Part shown: in pieces, positions 1-7,771 of the stretch
Numbering within the stretch: position 1 is the first letter of the stretch
Layout: each line of letters opens with the position of its first letter
Assembly: GCA_050873965.1 (NCBI GenBank)
Contig: JBNMJS010000008.1
Location: 1-33,180, forward strand
DNA length: 33,180 bases
Direction: 5' to 3'
From: UBA2883 sp050873965
GTDB lineage: Bacteria > Cyanobacteriota > Vampirovibrionia > Gastranaerophilales > Gastranaerophilaceae
The notes under the pieces: model-generated
Databases searched by the model: none
What the model saw: the letters and a program-made list of their open reading frames with translations, nothing else
What the model was told of the DNA's origin: nothing
Program-made: the position numbers and the translations under genes

Positions 1-23
1 ACAAAAAATATATATCTAATTTT

Positions 24-50
24 TTGTTGATTGTATGTATTGATTATAAT
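24..50 (+). promoter_or_regulatory. possible promoter for the S41 protease
   Basis: A perfect TATAAT lies at 45-50, with TTGTTG at 24-29 as a poor -35 (15-nt spacer, shorter than usual). Transcription from here would begin near 57, which favours translation starting at the ATG at 75 over the in-frame start at 24. The -10 is convincing and the -35 is not. Confidence 0.35.
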
Positions 51-74
51 TTATCGTTGTTGTTAAATTGTGAT

Positions 75-1304
75 ATGAAACGTAGAGAGTTTGTAATTTT
101 ACTCATAACAGTTATTGTGGTTTATTTTCTATATCAGATTATTACATCTGCTGTAGTTACTTCTACACCTGCATTACAAACTGCTGATTTAATAAATAAT
201 AAACAAGTTTCTCCACAAGAATTGTATTATGATTCTTGGAAAACTGTAAAAAAATTCTATATAGATTCATCTTACAATTCTCAAGATTGGAATTATTGGA
301 AAAAACATTACGATGGACAACTTAAAACAGATGAAGATGCTAGAGTTGCAATTGAAACAATGGTTGCAAGTTTAGATGATCCATATAGTAGATTTTTATC
401 AAAACGTGATTATGCAGAACAATATAATTCTATTGATTCTCATATTACAGGTATTGGTATAAATATTATGATGAGAGGTGGAAATCCTTTTGTATATAGT
501 GTTATAAATGATACTCCTGCTGAAAAATCTGGTTTAATGGCAAATGATATAATTATTGCTGTTGATGGTAAAAATGTTAGTGGATTGGAACTTTCTAGTG
601 TCGCTTCTCTTGTTAGGGGTAAAGAAAATACGTTTGTGACATTAAAAATTAAACGTGGAAATAAGGTTTTAACAAAACGAATACAAAGAGCCAAAATTGA
701 AATTAAATCTGTTGAATCGTCTATTAGAAAAAATAATATTGGCTATATCAAGATTAAAAGTTTTATCGGAACAAATACAGCATCTGATTTTGTTACTGAG
801 TTAAAGACATTAGATAAAACAAAAGGTTTAATTATTGATTTGCGAGGCAATACTGGTGGTTTACTTACAAATGCTGTTGTTGTTGCAAATTTGTTCATAA
901 ATAATGGTCGTATAGTTAGTATCGTATCTAAAGATGGTAGAAGACAAGATATTAATGCTCAAGTTAATTTACCTATAATGAATAAACCACTTGTTGTATT
1001 AGTAGATGAATCTAGTGCAAGTGCAAGTGAAATATTATCAGGTGCATTGAAAGATAATAGAAAAGCCATTTTAGTTGGTACAAGAACTTTTGGTAAAGGG
1101 CTAGTGCAACAAATTGTGCCGTTACCTAATGGAACAGGTTTAAATATTACTATTGCAAAATATTTGACACCAAAAGGATATGATATTAATAAAAAGGGTA
1201 TAGAACCTGATATTAGAGTCCCTTATACATTATCTGATATGAAAAAACATAATGATACTCAGTTGAATAAGGCTGAAGCAATTATCAACGGAATAACAAA
1301 ATAA
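75..1304 (+). CDS. S41-family carboxy-terminal processing protease (CtpA/Tsp type)
   Basis: Serine protease that cleaves near the C-termini of exported or envelope proteins. The ATG at 75 gives MKRREFVILL followed by a hydrophobic stretch to about residue 28, a signal anchor or signal peptide, so the enzyme should act outside the cytoplasmic membrane. The reading frame opens upstream at a TTG at 24, but that would bury this signal and lies in the probable promoter. Domains in order are an N-terminal helical region (about 45-110), a PDZ domain (about 120-210, starting GIGINI), and the S41 catalytic domain. The catalytic dyad is visible: Ser316 in SSASASEI and Lys341 in TFGKGLVQ, spaced 25 residues apart as in E. 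coli Tsp. At 409 aa the length is normal for CtpA. It stands alone; the next gene is convergent and begins 3 nt past its stop. The physiological substrate cannot be read from the sequence. Confidence 0.93.
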   Translation: MKRREFVILLITVIVVYFLYQIITSAVVTSTPALQTADLINNKQVSPQELYYDSWKTVKKFYIDSSYNSQDWNYWKKHYDGQLKTDEDARVAIETMVASLDDPYSRFLSKRDYAEQYNSIDSHITGIGINIMMRGGNPFVYSVINDTPAEKSGLMANDIIIAVDGKNVSGLELSSVASLVRGKENTFVTLKIKRGNKVLTKRIQRAKIEIKSVESSIRKNNIGYIKIKSFIGTNTASDFVTELKTLDKTKGLIIDLRGNTGGLLTNAVVVANLFINNGRIVSIVSKDGRRQDINAQVNLPIMNKPLVVLVDESSASASEILSGALKDNRKAILVGTRTFGKGLVQQIVPLPNGTGLNITIAKYLTPKGYDINKKGIEPDIRVPYTLSDMKKHNDTQLNKAEAIINGITK

Positions 1305-1307
1305 AAA

Positions 1308-1847
1308 TTAGTTATTTTTATTGCGATTTTTTTTGAATGCAAAATATTTAAAAAATAAGTATGATGAAATTGCTGCAAATGCATTTGCAAAGAATTGAGC
1401 AATTGCAATTTCTAGTATTTGATTAAGGTCTATATAACTTAATATGTAAACAATAATTTCAATTGTTACAGCATTTATCAAGTATCCAAAGAACCAAGCA
1501 ATTAGACATTTCATGTATTGTTTAACAATTGGTCCTTTTGATTTGAAGGTTAAATATCTTTGAGTTGCAAAAGATATAAATGATGATGCAAACCATGTTG
1601 TGGCTAGTACAAATTGACGTAAAAAGAACCAAAAATTTATTTTAACCATTGGTAAGATTATTCTTATTCCAGTATGTATATCGTGGACAAATTCACGTCC
1701 TATACCATATAGCAAAAATGTTAGAAAAATAAACATAATGTATGATACAAGGAAATTAAAACCACCTATAAATACGTATCGTATTTTCTCTGGTATTTTA
1801 AACCATAAGCATATTAAATCTCTAAAATTTTGTATAATTTTTTCCAT
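1308..1847 (-). CDS. GtrA-like small membrane protein
   Basis: A 179-aa protein of the GtrA/DPMS-like family, known to take part in moving polyprenyl-phosphate-linked sugars across the membrane for cell-surface polysaccharide synthesis. What shows it: the opening YVFIGGFNFLVSY signature at about residues 24-36, four hydrophobic segments, and a basic C-terminal tail (FAFKKNRNKNN). There is an insertion between the first and second membrane segments (about residues 50-70), so it is somewhat longer than minimal GtrA proteins. It diverges from rfbA, which makes nucleotide sugar for such polymers, and a functional link is plausible. No strong Shine-Dalgarno precedes the ATG. The lipid-linked sugar it serves is unknown. 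Confidence 0.8.
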   Translation of the reverse strand: MEKIIQNFRDLICLWFKIPEKIRYVFIGGFNFLVSYIMFIFLTFLLYGIGREFVHDIHTGIRIILPMVKINFWFFLRQFVLATTWFASSFISFATQRYLTFKSKGPIVKQYMKCLIAWFFGYLINAVTIEIIVYILSYIDLNQILEIAIAQFFANAFAAISSYLFFKYFAFKKNRNKNN

Positions 1848-1866
1848 TTTTTCTTACCAAAATTGA

Positions 1867-1895
1867 TTGTATTATAAAGTAATATATAGTACAAT
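1867..1895 (+). promoter_or_regulatory. probable sigma-70 promoter of rfbA
   Basis: TTGTAT at 1867-1872 and TACAAT at 1890-1895 are separated by 17 nt, which would start transcription near 1902. The rfbA Shine-Dalgarno TTAGGAG follows at 1914-1920, 7 nt before the ATG. Confidence 0.45.
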
Positions 1896-1927
1896 TAAAA
1901 TAATGTTAGCAAATTAGGAGTTTTTTT

Positions 1928-2812
1928 ATGAAGGGGATAGTTTTAGCAGCAGGAGCAGGTACAAGATTGTATCCAGCATCTCAACCAATATCAAAGATTT
2001 TATTACCAATTTATGATAAGCCAATGATATATTATCCACTTTCAACATTGATGCTTGCAGGAATTAGAGATATTCTTATTATTACAAATGAATCAGACTA
2101 TGATAACTTTAGAAAGTTATTAGGCGATGGTTCTCAATTTGGTTTGAATTTATCATATAGAGTTCAATACATTCAACGTGGCATTGCTGATGCATTTTTG
2201 ATAGCAGAAGATTTTATTGCCGGTGATGATTGTGCGTTGATTTTAGGTGATAATATATTCCATGGTCATGGTTTTTCAACGATTATGAAAGAAGCTTTAT
2301 CAAGAAATAACGGTGCTACTGTATTTGGTTATACAGTGAAAGATCCTGAAAGATTTGGTGTTGTTGAATTTGATGAAAATAGAAAAGTTTTATCTTTAGA
2401 AGAAAAACCTAAAAATCCAAAATCTAATTATGCAGTTACAGGTTTGTATTTTTATGATGGAAATGTTTGTGAATATGCAAAACAACTTCACCCATCACAA
2501 AGAGGTGAATTGGAAATTACTGATTTGAATAAAATTTATATGGAAAAAGGTAAATTAAATGTTGAAATCTTGGGTAGAGGTTTTGCTTGGTTAGATACTG
2601 GTACACATGATTCTATGTTGCAAGCAAGCAATTTCGTTCAATCTATGGAATTAAATAAGGGTGTTAAAATTTCTTGTTTAGAAGAAATTGCTTATAATCA
2701 AGGTTTTATTTCTGCAAAAGACTTGTTAGGTAAAATAGAAAAATACGGTAATAATCCGTATTATAGTTATATTAGAAACATTGTTATGCAAGATTTGACT
2801 TATGCAAAATAA
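1928..2812 (+). CDS. rfbA: glucose-1-phosphate thymidylyltransferase
   Basis: Joins dTTP and glucose 1-phosphate to give dTDP-glucose, the first step of dTDP-L-rhamnose and related deoxysugar synthesis. The 294-aa length is typical for RfbA/RmlA. Visible signatures are the nucleotide-binding loop GAGTRLYP (residues 9-16), the basic KILLPIYDKPM stretch just after it, LILGDNIFHG with the metal-binding Asp, EEKPKNPKSNYAVTGLYFYD, and RGFAWLDTGTHDSML. A good Shine-Dalgarno (TTAGGAG) sets the start. None of the other rml genes (B, C, D) is adjacent, so the pathway is split or the product feeds another sugar. The divergent neighbour is a GtrA-like membrane protein. Confidence 0.97.
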   Translation: MKGIVLAAGAGTRLYPASQPISKILLPIYDKPMIYYPLSTLMLAGIRDILIITNESDYDNFRKLLGDGSQFGLNLSYRVQYIQRGIADAFLIAEDFIAGDDCALILGDNIFHGHGFSTIMKEALSRNNGATVFGYTVKDPERFGVVEFDENRKVLSLEEKPKNPKSNYAVTGLYFYDGNVCEYAKQLHPSQRGELEITDLNKIYMEKGKLNVEILGRGFAWLDTGTHDSMLQASNFVQSMELNKGVKISCLEEIAYNQGFISAKDLLGKIEKYGNNPYYSYIRNIVMQDLTYAK

Positions 2813-2933
2813 ATTATTTTTTGCTTTTGTTAACAATTCTTAATATTATGTTATAAAAAAGTCAATTTTTTTATTTGTAAATACTTTATATATACATAAG
2901 AGATATTTAAGAGAGAGAAAGCGAGATATAATT

Positions 2934-3173
2934 ATGCAAAGAAGTGCAATTGAACGTAATAAAAAACCTATTGGCTCATTAGAGATACCAGATGATTTTG
3001 CTAGATATTATTTAAATAGAAAAGATAGACAAATGAGATTCTGTAATGCAAAAGACCCGATTTATCATGTCTTTGCAAGTATTGATAAACGACCTTTGGG
3101 TGAGTTATTCAAAGGATTTGTAAAAGAATCGGTAAAAGATTCAAAGAGATTTTTGGCAAGTCTTGTGGCGTAA
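2934..3173 (+). CDS. small hypothetical protein, 79 aa
   Basis: I do not recognise a family. The product is basic and soluble, with no membrane segment or signal peptide. It begins MQRSAIERNKKPIGSLEIP, has one Cys, and ends in an amphipathic helix-like tail. The start has a purine-rich leader (AGAGAGAAAGCGAG at about 2911-2924), somewhat far from the ATG. A strong terminator follows 46 nt after the stop, which supports a real independent transcription unit. It lies between rfbA and the convergent rpsU. It could be a lineage-specific nucleic-acid-binding or regulatory protein, but nothing in the sequence proves this. Confidence 0.55.
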   Translation: MQRSAIERNKKPIGSLEIPDDFARYYLNRKDRQMRFCNAKDPIYHVFASIDKRPLGELFKGFVKESVKDSKRFLASLVA

Positions 3174-3219
3174 ACTTAGGAAAAAGAAAATTTATAGGAA
3201 AAGGGAAATAGAAACAAAA

Positions 3220-3248
3220 AAGAGAAACCGAAAGGTTTCTCTTTTTTT
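3220..3248. terminator. bidirectional intrinsic terminator between the 79-aa gene and rpsU
   Basis: A 10-bp perfect stem (AAGAGAAACC / GGTTTCTCTT) closes a GAAA tetraloop, with A-rich sequence on the left and T-rich on the right. It can therefore terminate both the plus-strand 79-aa gene and the minus-strand rpsU, whose stop codon is about 20 nt away. Confidence 0.85.
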
Positions 3249-3263
3249 ATATTGTTTATCTGA

Positions 3264-3437
3264 TTAAGACTTGCGTTTGCGAGCTGCTTCAGATTTGCGT
3301 TTTCTTTTTACGCTAGGTTTTTCGTATCTTTCACGTTTTTTTACTTCAGAAAGAATTCCTGCTTTTTGGATTTTCTTTTTGAAACGTCTAAGTGCTACTT
3401 CGATACTTTCGTTTTCACCAACCTTAACTTCTGGCAT
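3264..3437 (-). CDS. rpsU: 30S ribosomal protein bS21
   Basis: Small basic protein of the 30S subunit head and platform, involved in mRNA engagement at initiation. With start ATG at 3437 it is 57 aa beginning MPEVKVGENES, followed by ALRRFKKKIQKAG and the very basic tail ending EAARKRKS, a classic bS21 layout and length. A TTG 21 nt upstream would add seven residues, but its codons AAG-GTG-GTG are better read as the Shine-Dalgarno AAGGTGGTG for the ATG at 3437. In many bacteria rpsU heads the rpsU-dnaG-rpoD operon. Here it sits next to dnaG but on the opposite strand. Confidence 0.95.
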   Translation of the reverse strand: MPEVKVGENESIEVALRRFKKKIQKAGILSEVKKRERYEKPSVKRKRKSEAARKRKS

Positions 3438-3578
3438 TCTGTTTTTCACCACCTTCAATGCTTGTGTAACAGGTAAATAATATATTAAAAATTTTATAAA
3501 ATCAAGCGATTAGGCAATATTGCTTTACAATCGTGATTATTTTTGAAATAAATCGTAGATTTGAATTTTAATATAATC

Positions 3579-3599
3579 ATTCCGAACTTGTTTCGGAAT
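3579..3599. repeat. short palindrome, ATTCCGAA arms
   Basis: Perfect 8-bp arms ATTCCGAA / TTCGGAAT around a 5-nt loop. It is locally GC-richer than its surroundings and noncoding. It looks like a dispersed extragenic palindrome more than a terminator, because no T tract follows on either strand. Confidence 0.55.
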
Positions 3600-3642
3600 C
3601 TATTTAAATTTTTACTTTATCAAATTATTATTTTCTTTTTCT

Positions 3643-3690
3643 ACTGTTTTCTTTCTTTGGGCTTCGCAACTCCGAAAGAAAGAAAACAGT
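3643..3690. repeat. long inverted repeat, 16-bp arms
   Basis: Perfect 16-bp arms ACTGTTTTCTTTCTTT (3643-3658) and AAAGAAAGAAAACAGT (3675-3690). Two further G-C pairs form after one mismatch, around a GCTTCGC-containing loop. One strand of the stem is almost purely pyrimidine. It lies 165 nt upstream of dnaG. Possible roles are a REP-like mobile palindrome or a transcript-level structure. No T tract follows, so it is not an ordinary terminator. Confidence 0.75.
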
Positions 3691-3854
3691 TATAATAATA
3701 TAATCAAAGAAATGTTGTGAAATAATTAAACAAATTTGCAATTTAGAAAGCAAGAAAATTGTAAAATAAAAATATAAAATTTCTCTAAAATCTTCTCTCA
3801 TGCAGATATATGATATTTTGTTGTTAGGTATGTTGTTAGTGGTATTATATTATT

Positions 3855-5756
3855 ATGGCGTTATCTTATGATGAAGTAATATCACAGATTAAGGATAGGT
3901 TGGATATAGTCGATGTTGTATCGCAATCTGTTGTGTTAAAAAAATCTGGTGCAAACTATTGGGGTTTGTGTCCTTTTCATAATGATAAAAAACCGTCATT
4001 ATGCGTAAGTCCATCAAAAGGTATCTACAAGTGCTTTTCTTGTGGTGCAGGTGGTGACGCTCTTACATTTTTGTTAAAAACTCAAAACAAAGATTTTAAA
4101 GAATTAATCGCAGAATTAGCAGAAAAATTTGGTATTGAATTACCTAAAACTGCAGGGTTCAGACCTCAAAATAAAGAACTAAAAGATGAAATGAAGCATG
4201 CTTGTAAAGAGGCCGCTAGATTTTATCAAAAACAACTTACTTTAGATAAAGATTCGTCAAAGGCAATGGGCTATCTTAAGAAAAGAAGTATCAACGATTC
4301 TATTATAGATATTTTTACTCTTGGTTGGGCACCTAATGATTATCACAAATTGTACGACCATTTGAAAGGTAGTTTTTCTGATGAAGTTTTGGAAAAAGCC
4401 GGTTTGATTTTAAAAAGTAAAACAGGTCATTGGATAGATAGATTTAGAAATAGAATTATTATACCTATTCAAAATGAAGATGGTGAGTATGTTGCGTTTG
4501 GTGCAAGAGCAGTTGATGAAGGACAAAATCCAAAATATTTGAACTCTGCTGACTCTTTGATTTATAACAAACGTAAAATTTTATTCGGATTATATACTGC
4601 AAAAGATTATATAAAAGAAGAAGATGCAGTGATAATTATGGAAGGTTATTTTGATGTAATCTCAACACAAGCTCATGGAATAAAAAATTGTGTTGCATCT
4701 TGTGGTACAGCATTCACTCAGGAGCATGTGAGATTATTATCTAGATATACAAAATCAAGAAGAATCTTTTTGTCATTTGATACGGATTCAGCAGGTGTAA
4801 ATGCGACAACAAAAGGTGGGGAAACTATTAGAGAAGTATTTTCATCTTTAGGTAATATCAAACAATTTGATGAAAGTCATGTTGCGGCTGGAGATGAAAA
4901 TTATGCTTGTGAAATACGTGTTGTATCACCACCAGAGGGCAAGGATCCTGATGAATACGTTAGGGCTTATGGGGCAGAGGCATTGAAAGAACACATTAAA
5001 AATGCACCACTTCTAATTGATTTTGAACTCAATAATATTTTAAAACAAAGTCATGTAGCAAAAACTCCTCAAGAAAAATCAAAGATTGTTGAGGATATTA
5101 TTCCAATATTGTGTGAAATACACAATAAAGTTATTCAGGGTGAATATATAAAAATGGTTGCAACAGCATTGGATATTGATGAGTCATCATTGGCTCAAGA
5201 AGTGCGTAAAATGGCGAAATATGAGCCTGATAATACATTCGCACCTGATAGCAATTTTACACCTGTTGTAAAATCAAATGTAACAAAAACTTCACAAATC
5301 CTCGAAATGACGCAAAAAAATTTATTGAGTGTTTATTTAGTAGTTGGAAATCAAATTACTTTACCTCAAATAAGTGAAATGATACCAACAGATATATTCA
5401 CTGATGAAATGTTAATAATTGTAAAAAATACAATTGACAAATTTACTCAAACAGTAAATAATGTCAGGGGTCTTCGAGAAAAGTTATTTACAGAATTTAT
5501 TGAAGATACATCGATGACTCAGCTATTAACAGAGTTAGTGTATATAGCAGATTCCTTCAAAGGATTATCCGCTGGCGACCTAAGTCAAGCAATAGATGAT
5601 ATGAAATTAAAACTCAGTAGGTTAGCGAACGAAGAAGAAACAAAGGAATTGAAAAAGAAATATAGTGCAGCAAATGATGATGATATAGAAGCGTTAAAGT
5701 TGCAAATGGCACTTAGAGATAAGTTGAAGTTAAAATTAAATGGAGATAATAAATGA
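3855..5756 (+). CDS. dnaG: DNA primase
   Basis: Synthesises the RNA primers for chromosome replication in partnership with the replicative helicase. At 633 aa it is full length. The N-terminal CHC2 zinc-binding domain has ligands Cys39, His42, Cys60 and Cys63 (CPFHNDKKPS...KCFSCGAGGD). The catalytic core follows, with RFRNRIIIPI and the Toprim motifs IIMEGYFDV and FLSFDTDSAG. The last 180 or so residues are a divergent helicase-binding region. The stop overlaps the rpoD start by 4 nt (ATGA), so the two are co-transcribed and probably translationally coupled. There is no clear Shine-Dalgarno before the ATG. Confidence 0.97.
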   Translation: MALSYDEVISQIKDRLDIVDVVSQSVVLKKSGANYWGLCPFHNDKKPSLCVSPSKGIYKCFSCGAGGDALTFLLKTQNKDFKELIAELAEKFGIELPKTAGFRPQNKELKDEMKHACKEAARFYQKQLTLDKDSSKAMGYLKKRSINDSIIDIFTLGWAPNDYHKLYDHLKGSFSDEVLEKAGLILKSKTGHWIDRFRNRIIIPIQNEDGEYVAFGARAVDEGQNPKYLNSADSLIYNKRKILFGLYTAKDYIKEEDAVIIMEGYFDVISTQAHGIKNCVASCGTAFTQEHVRLLSRYTKSRRIFLSFDTDSAGVNATTKGGETIREVFSSLGNIKQFDESHVAAGDENYACEIRVVSPPEGKDPDEYVRAYGAEALKEHIKNAPLLIDFELNNILKQSHVAKTPQEKSKIVEDIIPILCEIHNKVIQGEYIKMVATALDIDESSLAQEVRKMAKYEPDNTFAPDSNFTPVVKSNVTKTSQILEMTQKNLLSVYLVVGNQITLPQISEMIPTDIFTDEMLIIVKNTIDKFTQTVNNVRGLREKLFTEFIEDTSMTQLLTELVYIADSFKGLSAGDLSQAIDDMKLKLSRLANEEETKELKKKYSAANDDDIEALKLQMALRDKLKLKLNGDNK

Positions 5757-6820
5757 ACAAAACTGATCCAAATTCATCAATAGTTAGTGTAGCAGAAGAT
5801 GACAGATTAGATGTAATTGATTATGAAGGCGATAAAACTGATTATATTTCTGAAAGTTTAGCATCTGACAGTATTGAAGATATTATTTCATCTGACAAAA
5901 TGTCTATGAAAAATAGTGATAGCTACATGAGTGAAGATTCTTCAATGATGACACCATCAATTGAAGTGCCAAAAGGTATTGCTGTTGAGGATCCTGTTAG
6001 ATTATATTTAAGAGAAATTGGTCGTATCAAATTATTATCAACAGCAGAAGAAATTGAATTAGCACGTAAAATTATGGCTGGTGGTTCTGCTGGTGATAGA
6101 GCGAAAAGAAAATTAGTTCAAGCAAACTTAAGATTAGTTGTTAGTATTGCTAAAAAATATGTTGGTAGAGGTATGTTATTCTTAGACCTTATCCAAGAAG
6201 GTAACTTAGGTTTGATTCGTGCAGCTGAAAAATTCGATCATGAAAGAGGTTTTAAGTTCTCAACTTATGCAACTTGGTGGATTAGACAAGCAATTACAAG
6301 AGCAATTGCAGACCAAGCTAGAACAATCCGTATTCCAGTTCACATGGTTGAAACAATTAACAAATTGAAAAAGGTTACTAGACGTTTAGCTCAAGAACGT
6401 TCAAGAAAACCAACCGAAGAAGAATTAGCAGCAGAAATGGGCGTATCTATTTCTAAATTGAGAGATATTGTTAAAATCGCTCAAGAACCACTTTCATTAG
6501 AAACACCAATTGGTAAAGAAGAAGATTCTAGATTGGGTGATTTTATTGAAGATACTGGTGCAGATGCTCCTATTAAGACAGTTGCTTCTGAATTATTAAA
6601 AGAAGATTTAGCAGAAGTATTATGTACATTGTCTGCTAGAGAACGTGACGTATTAAGATTACGTTTCGGTATGGACGATGGTCGTCAAAGAACATTAGAA
6701 GAAGTTGGTCAATTGTTCGGTGTTACTCGTGAACGTATCAGACAGATTGAAGCAAAAGCTTTAAGAAAATTACGTCACCCTAACCGTCGTAAAAAATTAG
6801 AAGAATACGTTGAAAGTTAA
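5753..6820 (+). CDS. rpoD: primary RNA polymerase sigma-70 factor
   Basis: Housekeeping sigma factor, 355 aa. Residues 1-75 are an acidic, Ser-rich, poorly conserved extension with no recognisable region 1.1. Region 1.2 begins at VEDPVRLYLREIG. Region 2 contains LIQEGNLGLIRAAEKFDH and STYATWWIRQAITRAIADQ, which contact the -10 element. Region 3 has EELAAEMG, and region 4.2 carries the -35-recognising helix-turn-helix LEEVGQLFGVTRERIRQIEAKALRKLR. It overlaps dnaG by 4 nt. The intact regions 2.4 and 4.2 justify reading promoters here as standard TTGACA/TATAAT. Confidence 0.97.
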   Translation: MNKTDPNSSIVSVAEDDRLDVIDYEGDKTDYISESLASDSIEDIISSDKMSMKNSDSYMSEDSSMMTPSIEVPKGIAVEDPVRLYLREIGRIKLLSTAEEIELARKIMAGGSAGDRAKRKLVQANLRLVVSIAKKYVGRGMLFLDLIQEGNLGLIRAAEKFDHERGFKFSTYATWWIRQAITRAIADQARTIRIPVHMVETINKLKKVTRRLAQERSRKPTEEELAAEMGVSISKLRDIVKIAQEPLSLETPIGKEEDSRLGDFIEDTGADAPIKTVASELLKEDLAEVLCTLSARERDVLRLRFGMDDGRQRTLEEVGQLFGVTRERIRQIEAKALRKLRHPNRRKKLEEYVES

Positions 6821-6846
6821 TATTTTTAACAATTTATAAATAAAAC

Positions 6847-6875
6847 TTGTATTCTGTGTATTTTTAGGGTATTTT
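6847..6875 (+). promoter_or_regulatory. possible promoter of rpmB
   Basis: TTGTAT at 6847-6852 and TATTTT at 6870-6875 are 17 nt apart in the 86-nt gap after rpoD. The strong GAAGGAAGGA Shine-Dalgarno of rpmB follows at 6891-6900. Confidence 0.35.
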
Positions 6876-6906
6876 AATATTACACTAAAAGAAGGAAGGA
6901 CAAATC

Positions 6907-7098
6907 ATGTCAAAGCAATGTGAAGTATGTGGTAAAAAACCACTTAAAGCAGCAAAATTAACTTTTTCTCATAAACAAATTGTTCACAGACAAACACCTA
7001 ACTTACAGTCTGTAAAGGTTAATGTGAATGGTACTTCAAAGAAGATGACAGTTTGTACATCTTGTTTAAGAGCAGGAAAAGTTCACAAAGCAGTTTAA
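6907..7098 (+). CDS. rpmB: 50S ribosomal protein bL28
   Basis: Basic 63-aa protein of the large subunit. It carries the short form of bL28 with two CxxC pairs (CEVCGKKP near the N-terminus and CTSCLRAGKV near the C-terminus), so this is the zinc-binding version. The internal SHKQIVHRQTPNLQSVKV segment is typical of the family. A strong Shine-Dalgarno (GAAGGAAGGA) precedes the ATG, and an intrinsic terminator follows. It sits downstream of rpoD, probably on its own promoter. Confidence 0.96.
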   Translation: MSKQCEVCGKKPLKAAKLTFSHKQIVHRQTPNLQSVKVNVNGTSKKMTVCTSCLRAGKVHKAV

Positions 7099-7116
7099 GC
7101 TTTATTTGAAAATTTA

Positions 7117-7154
7117 AAAAATAACGGATTGATTATTCAATCCGTTATTTTTTT
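7117..7154 (+). terminator. intrinsic terminator after rpmB
   Basis: A perfect 13-bp stem (AATAACGGATTGA / TCAATCCGTTATT) with a TTAT loop is followed by a run of T. The A-rich left flank lets it also act on leftward transcripts such as that of the uracil-DNA glycosylase. Confidence 0.88.
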
Positions 7155-7179
7155 ATTAATTCTATATTTTGGGGCATGT

Positions 7180-7761
7180 TTATTTGTTTTTGATGTTTTT
7201 TAAATCTTCCATCATAAGCCATCTAGGTTTACCAATTTCAGTAGAATGGTTTCTTAACAAGTATGATGGGTGGAAGATTGCCATTGCATCATATTCTTTG
7301 CCACAAACCTCTATTTTTAACCATTGACCTCTGATTTTTGAAATGGGTGTTTTGTTTGGATAAAACGATTGTAGGGCTGTTGCTCCACAAAGGATAATTA
7401 CTTTCGGGTTAACAGTTTTTATTTGTGTTTCAATATAGTTTCTACATGCAGACTTTTCGCTATCTTTAGGGACCCTGTTTTCTGGAGGTCTGCATTTTAC
7501 TGTATTGATAATGTATAAATCATTTTTTCTTGATATGCCAGCTTGTTCTAAAAATTCGTTTAAGAGTTTTCCAGCTCTGCCAACAAAAGGTGTTCCGGTC
7601 AAATCTTCATTTGCTCCGGGTGCTTCTCCTACAAGAATATATTTTGCACTATCAGGGTTCCCGTCAGAGAATACAATATTTGTTCTTGTATTACCAAGTT
7701 CACATTTGTGGCAATTTTGGCATTCGTTTTTTAACTCGTTAAGTATTTCACTTTTTTTCAT
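7180..7761 (-). CDS. family 4 uracil-DNA glycosylase (4Fe-4S)
   Basis: Removes uracil from DNA arising by cytosine deamination or misincorporation, starting base-excision repair. The ATG at 7761 gives 193 aa and has an AGGAAA Shine-Dalgarno; a longer in-frame start at 7824 would run into the upstream gene. Cluster ligands match the family: Cys17 and Cys20 (CHKCELG), then CRPP and a Cys 16 residues later (KSACRNY). The uracil-pocket motif is GEAPGANEDLTGTPFVGRAG, and the C-terminal HPSYLLR is intact. It follows the M16 peptidase-like gene after 10 nt on the same strand, so the two are probably co-transcribed, with no obvious functional link. Confidence 0.94.
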   Translation of the reverse strand: MKKSEILNELKNECQNCHKCELGNTRTNIVFSDGNPDSAKYILVGEAPGANEDLTGTPFVGRAGKLLNEFLEQAGISRKNDLYIINTVKCRPPENRVPKDSEKSACRNYIETQIKTVNPKVIILCGATALQSFYPNKTPISKIRGQWLKIEVCGKEYDAMAIFHPSYLLRNHSTEIGKPRWLMMEDLKNIKNK

Positions 7762-7771
7762 TGTTATTTCC

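Larger units (their letters stand above)
3438..3854. other. 417-nt intergenic region between divergent rpsU and dnaG
   Basis: No credible coding sequence is present. The region carries the promoters for rpsU (leftward) and dnaG (rightward), which I cannot place with confidence, plus two inverted repeats listed separately (3579-3599 and 3643-3690). The stretch 3700-3854 is AT-rich with no structure that I can see. Confidence 0.6.

Noticed and set aside
3438..3458. A seven-residue N-terminal extension of bS21 starting at TTG 3458
   Set aside because: Its codons form the Shine-Dalgarno AAGGTGGTG for the ATG at 3437, and bS21 proteins normally start MPEVKV-like.
3271..3480. A 69-aa reading frame on the plus strand opposite rpsU
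   Set aside because: It is the antisense of a clear ribosomal protein gene, with no Shine-Dalgarno or family.
3643..3690. An intrinsic terminator
   Set aside because: The stem is long, but no T tract follows on either strand, and both neighbouring genes read away from it.
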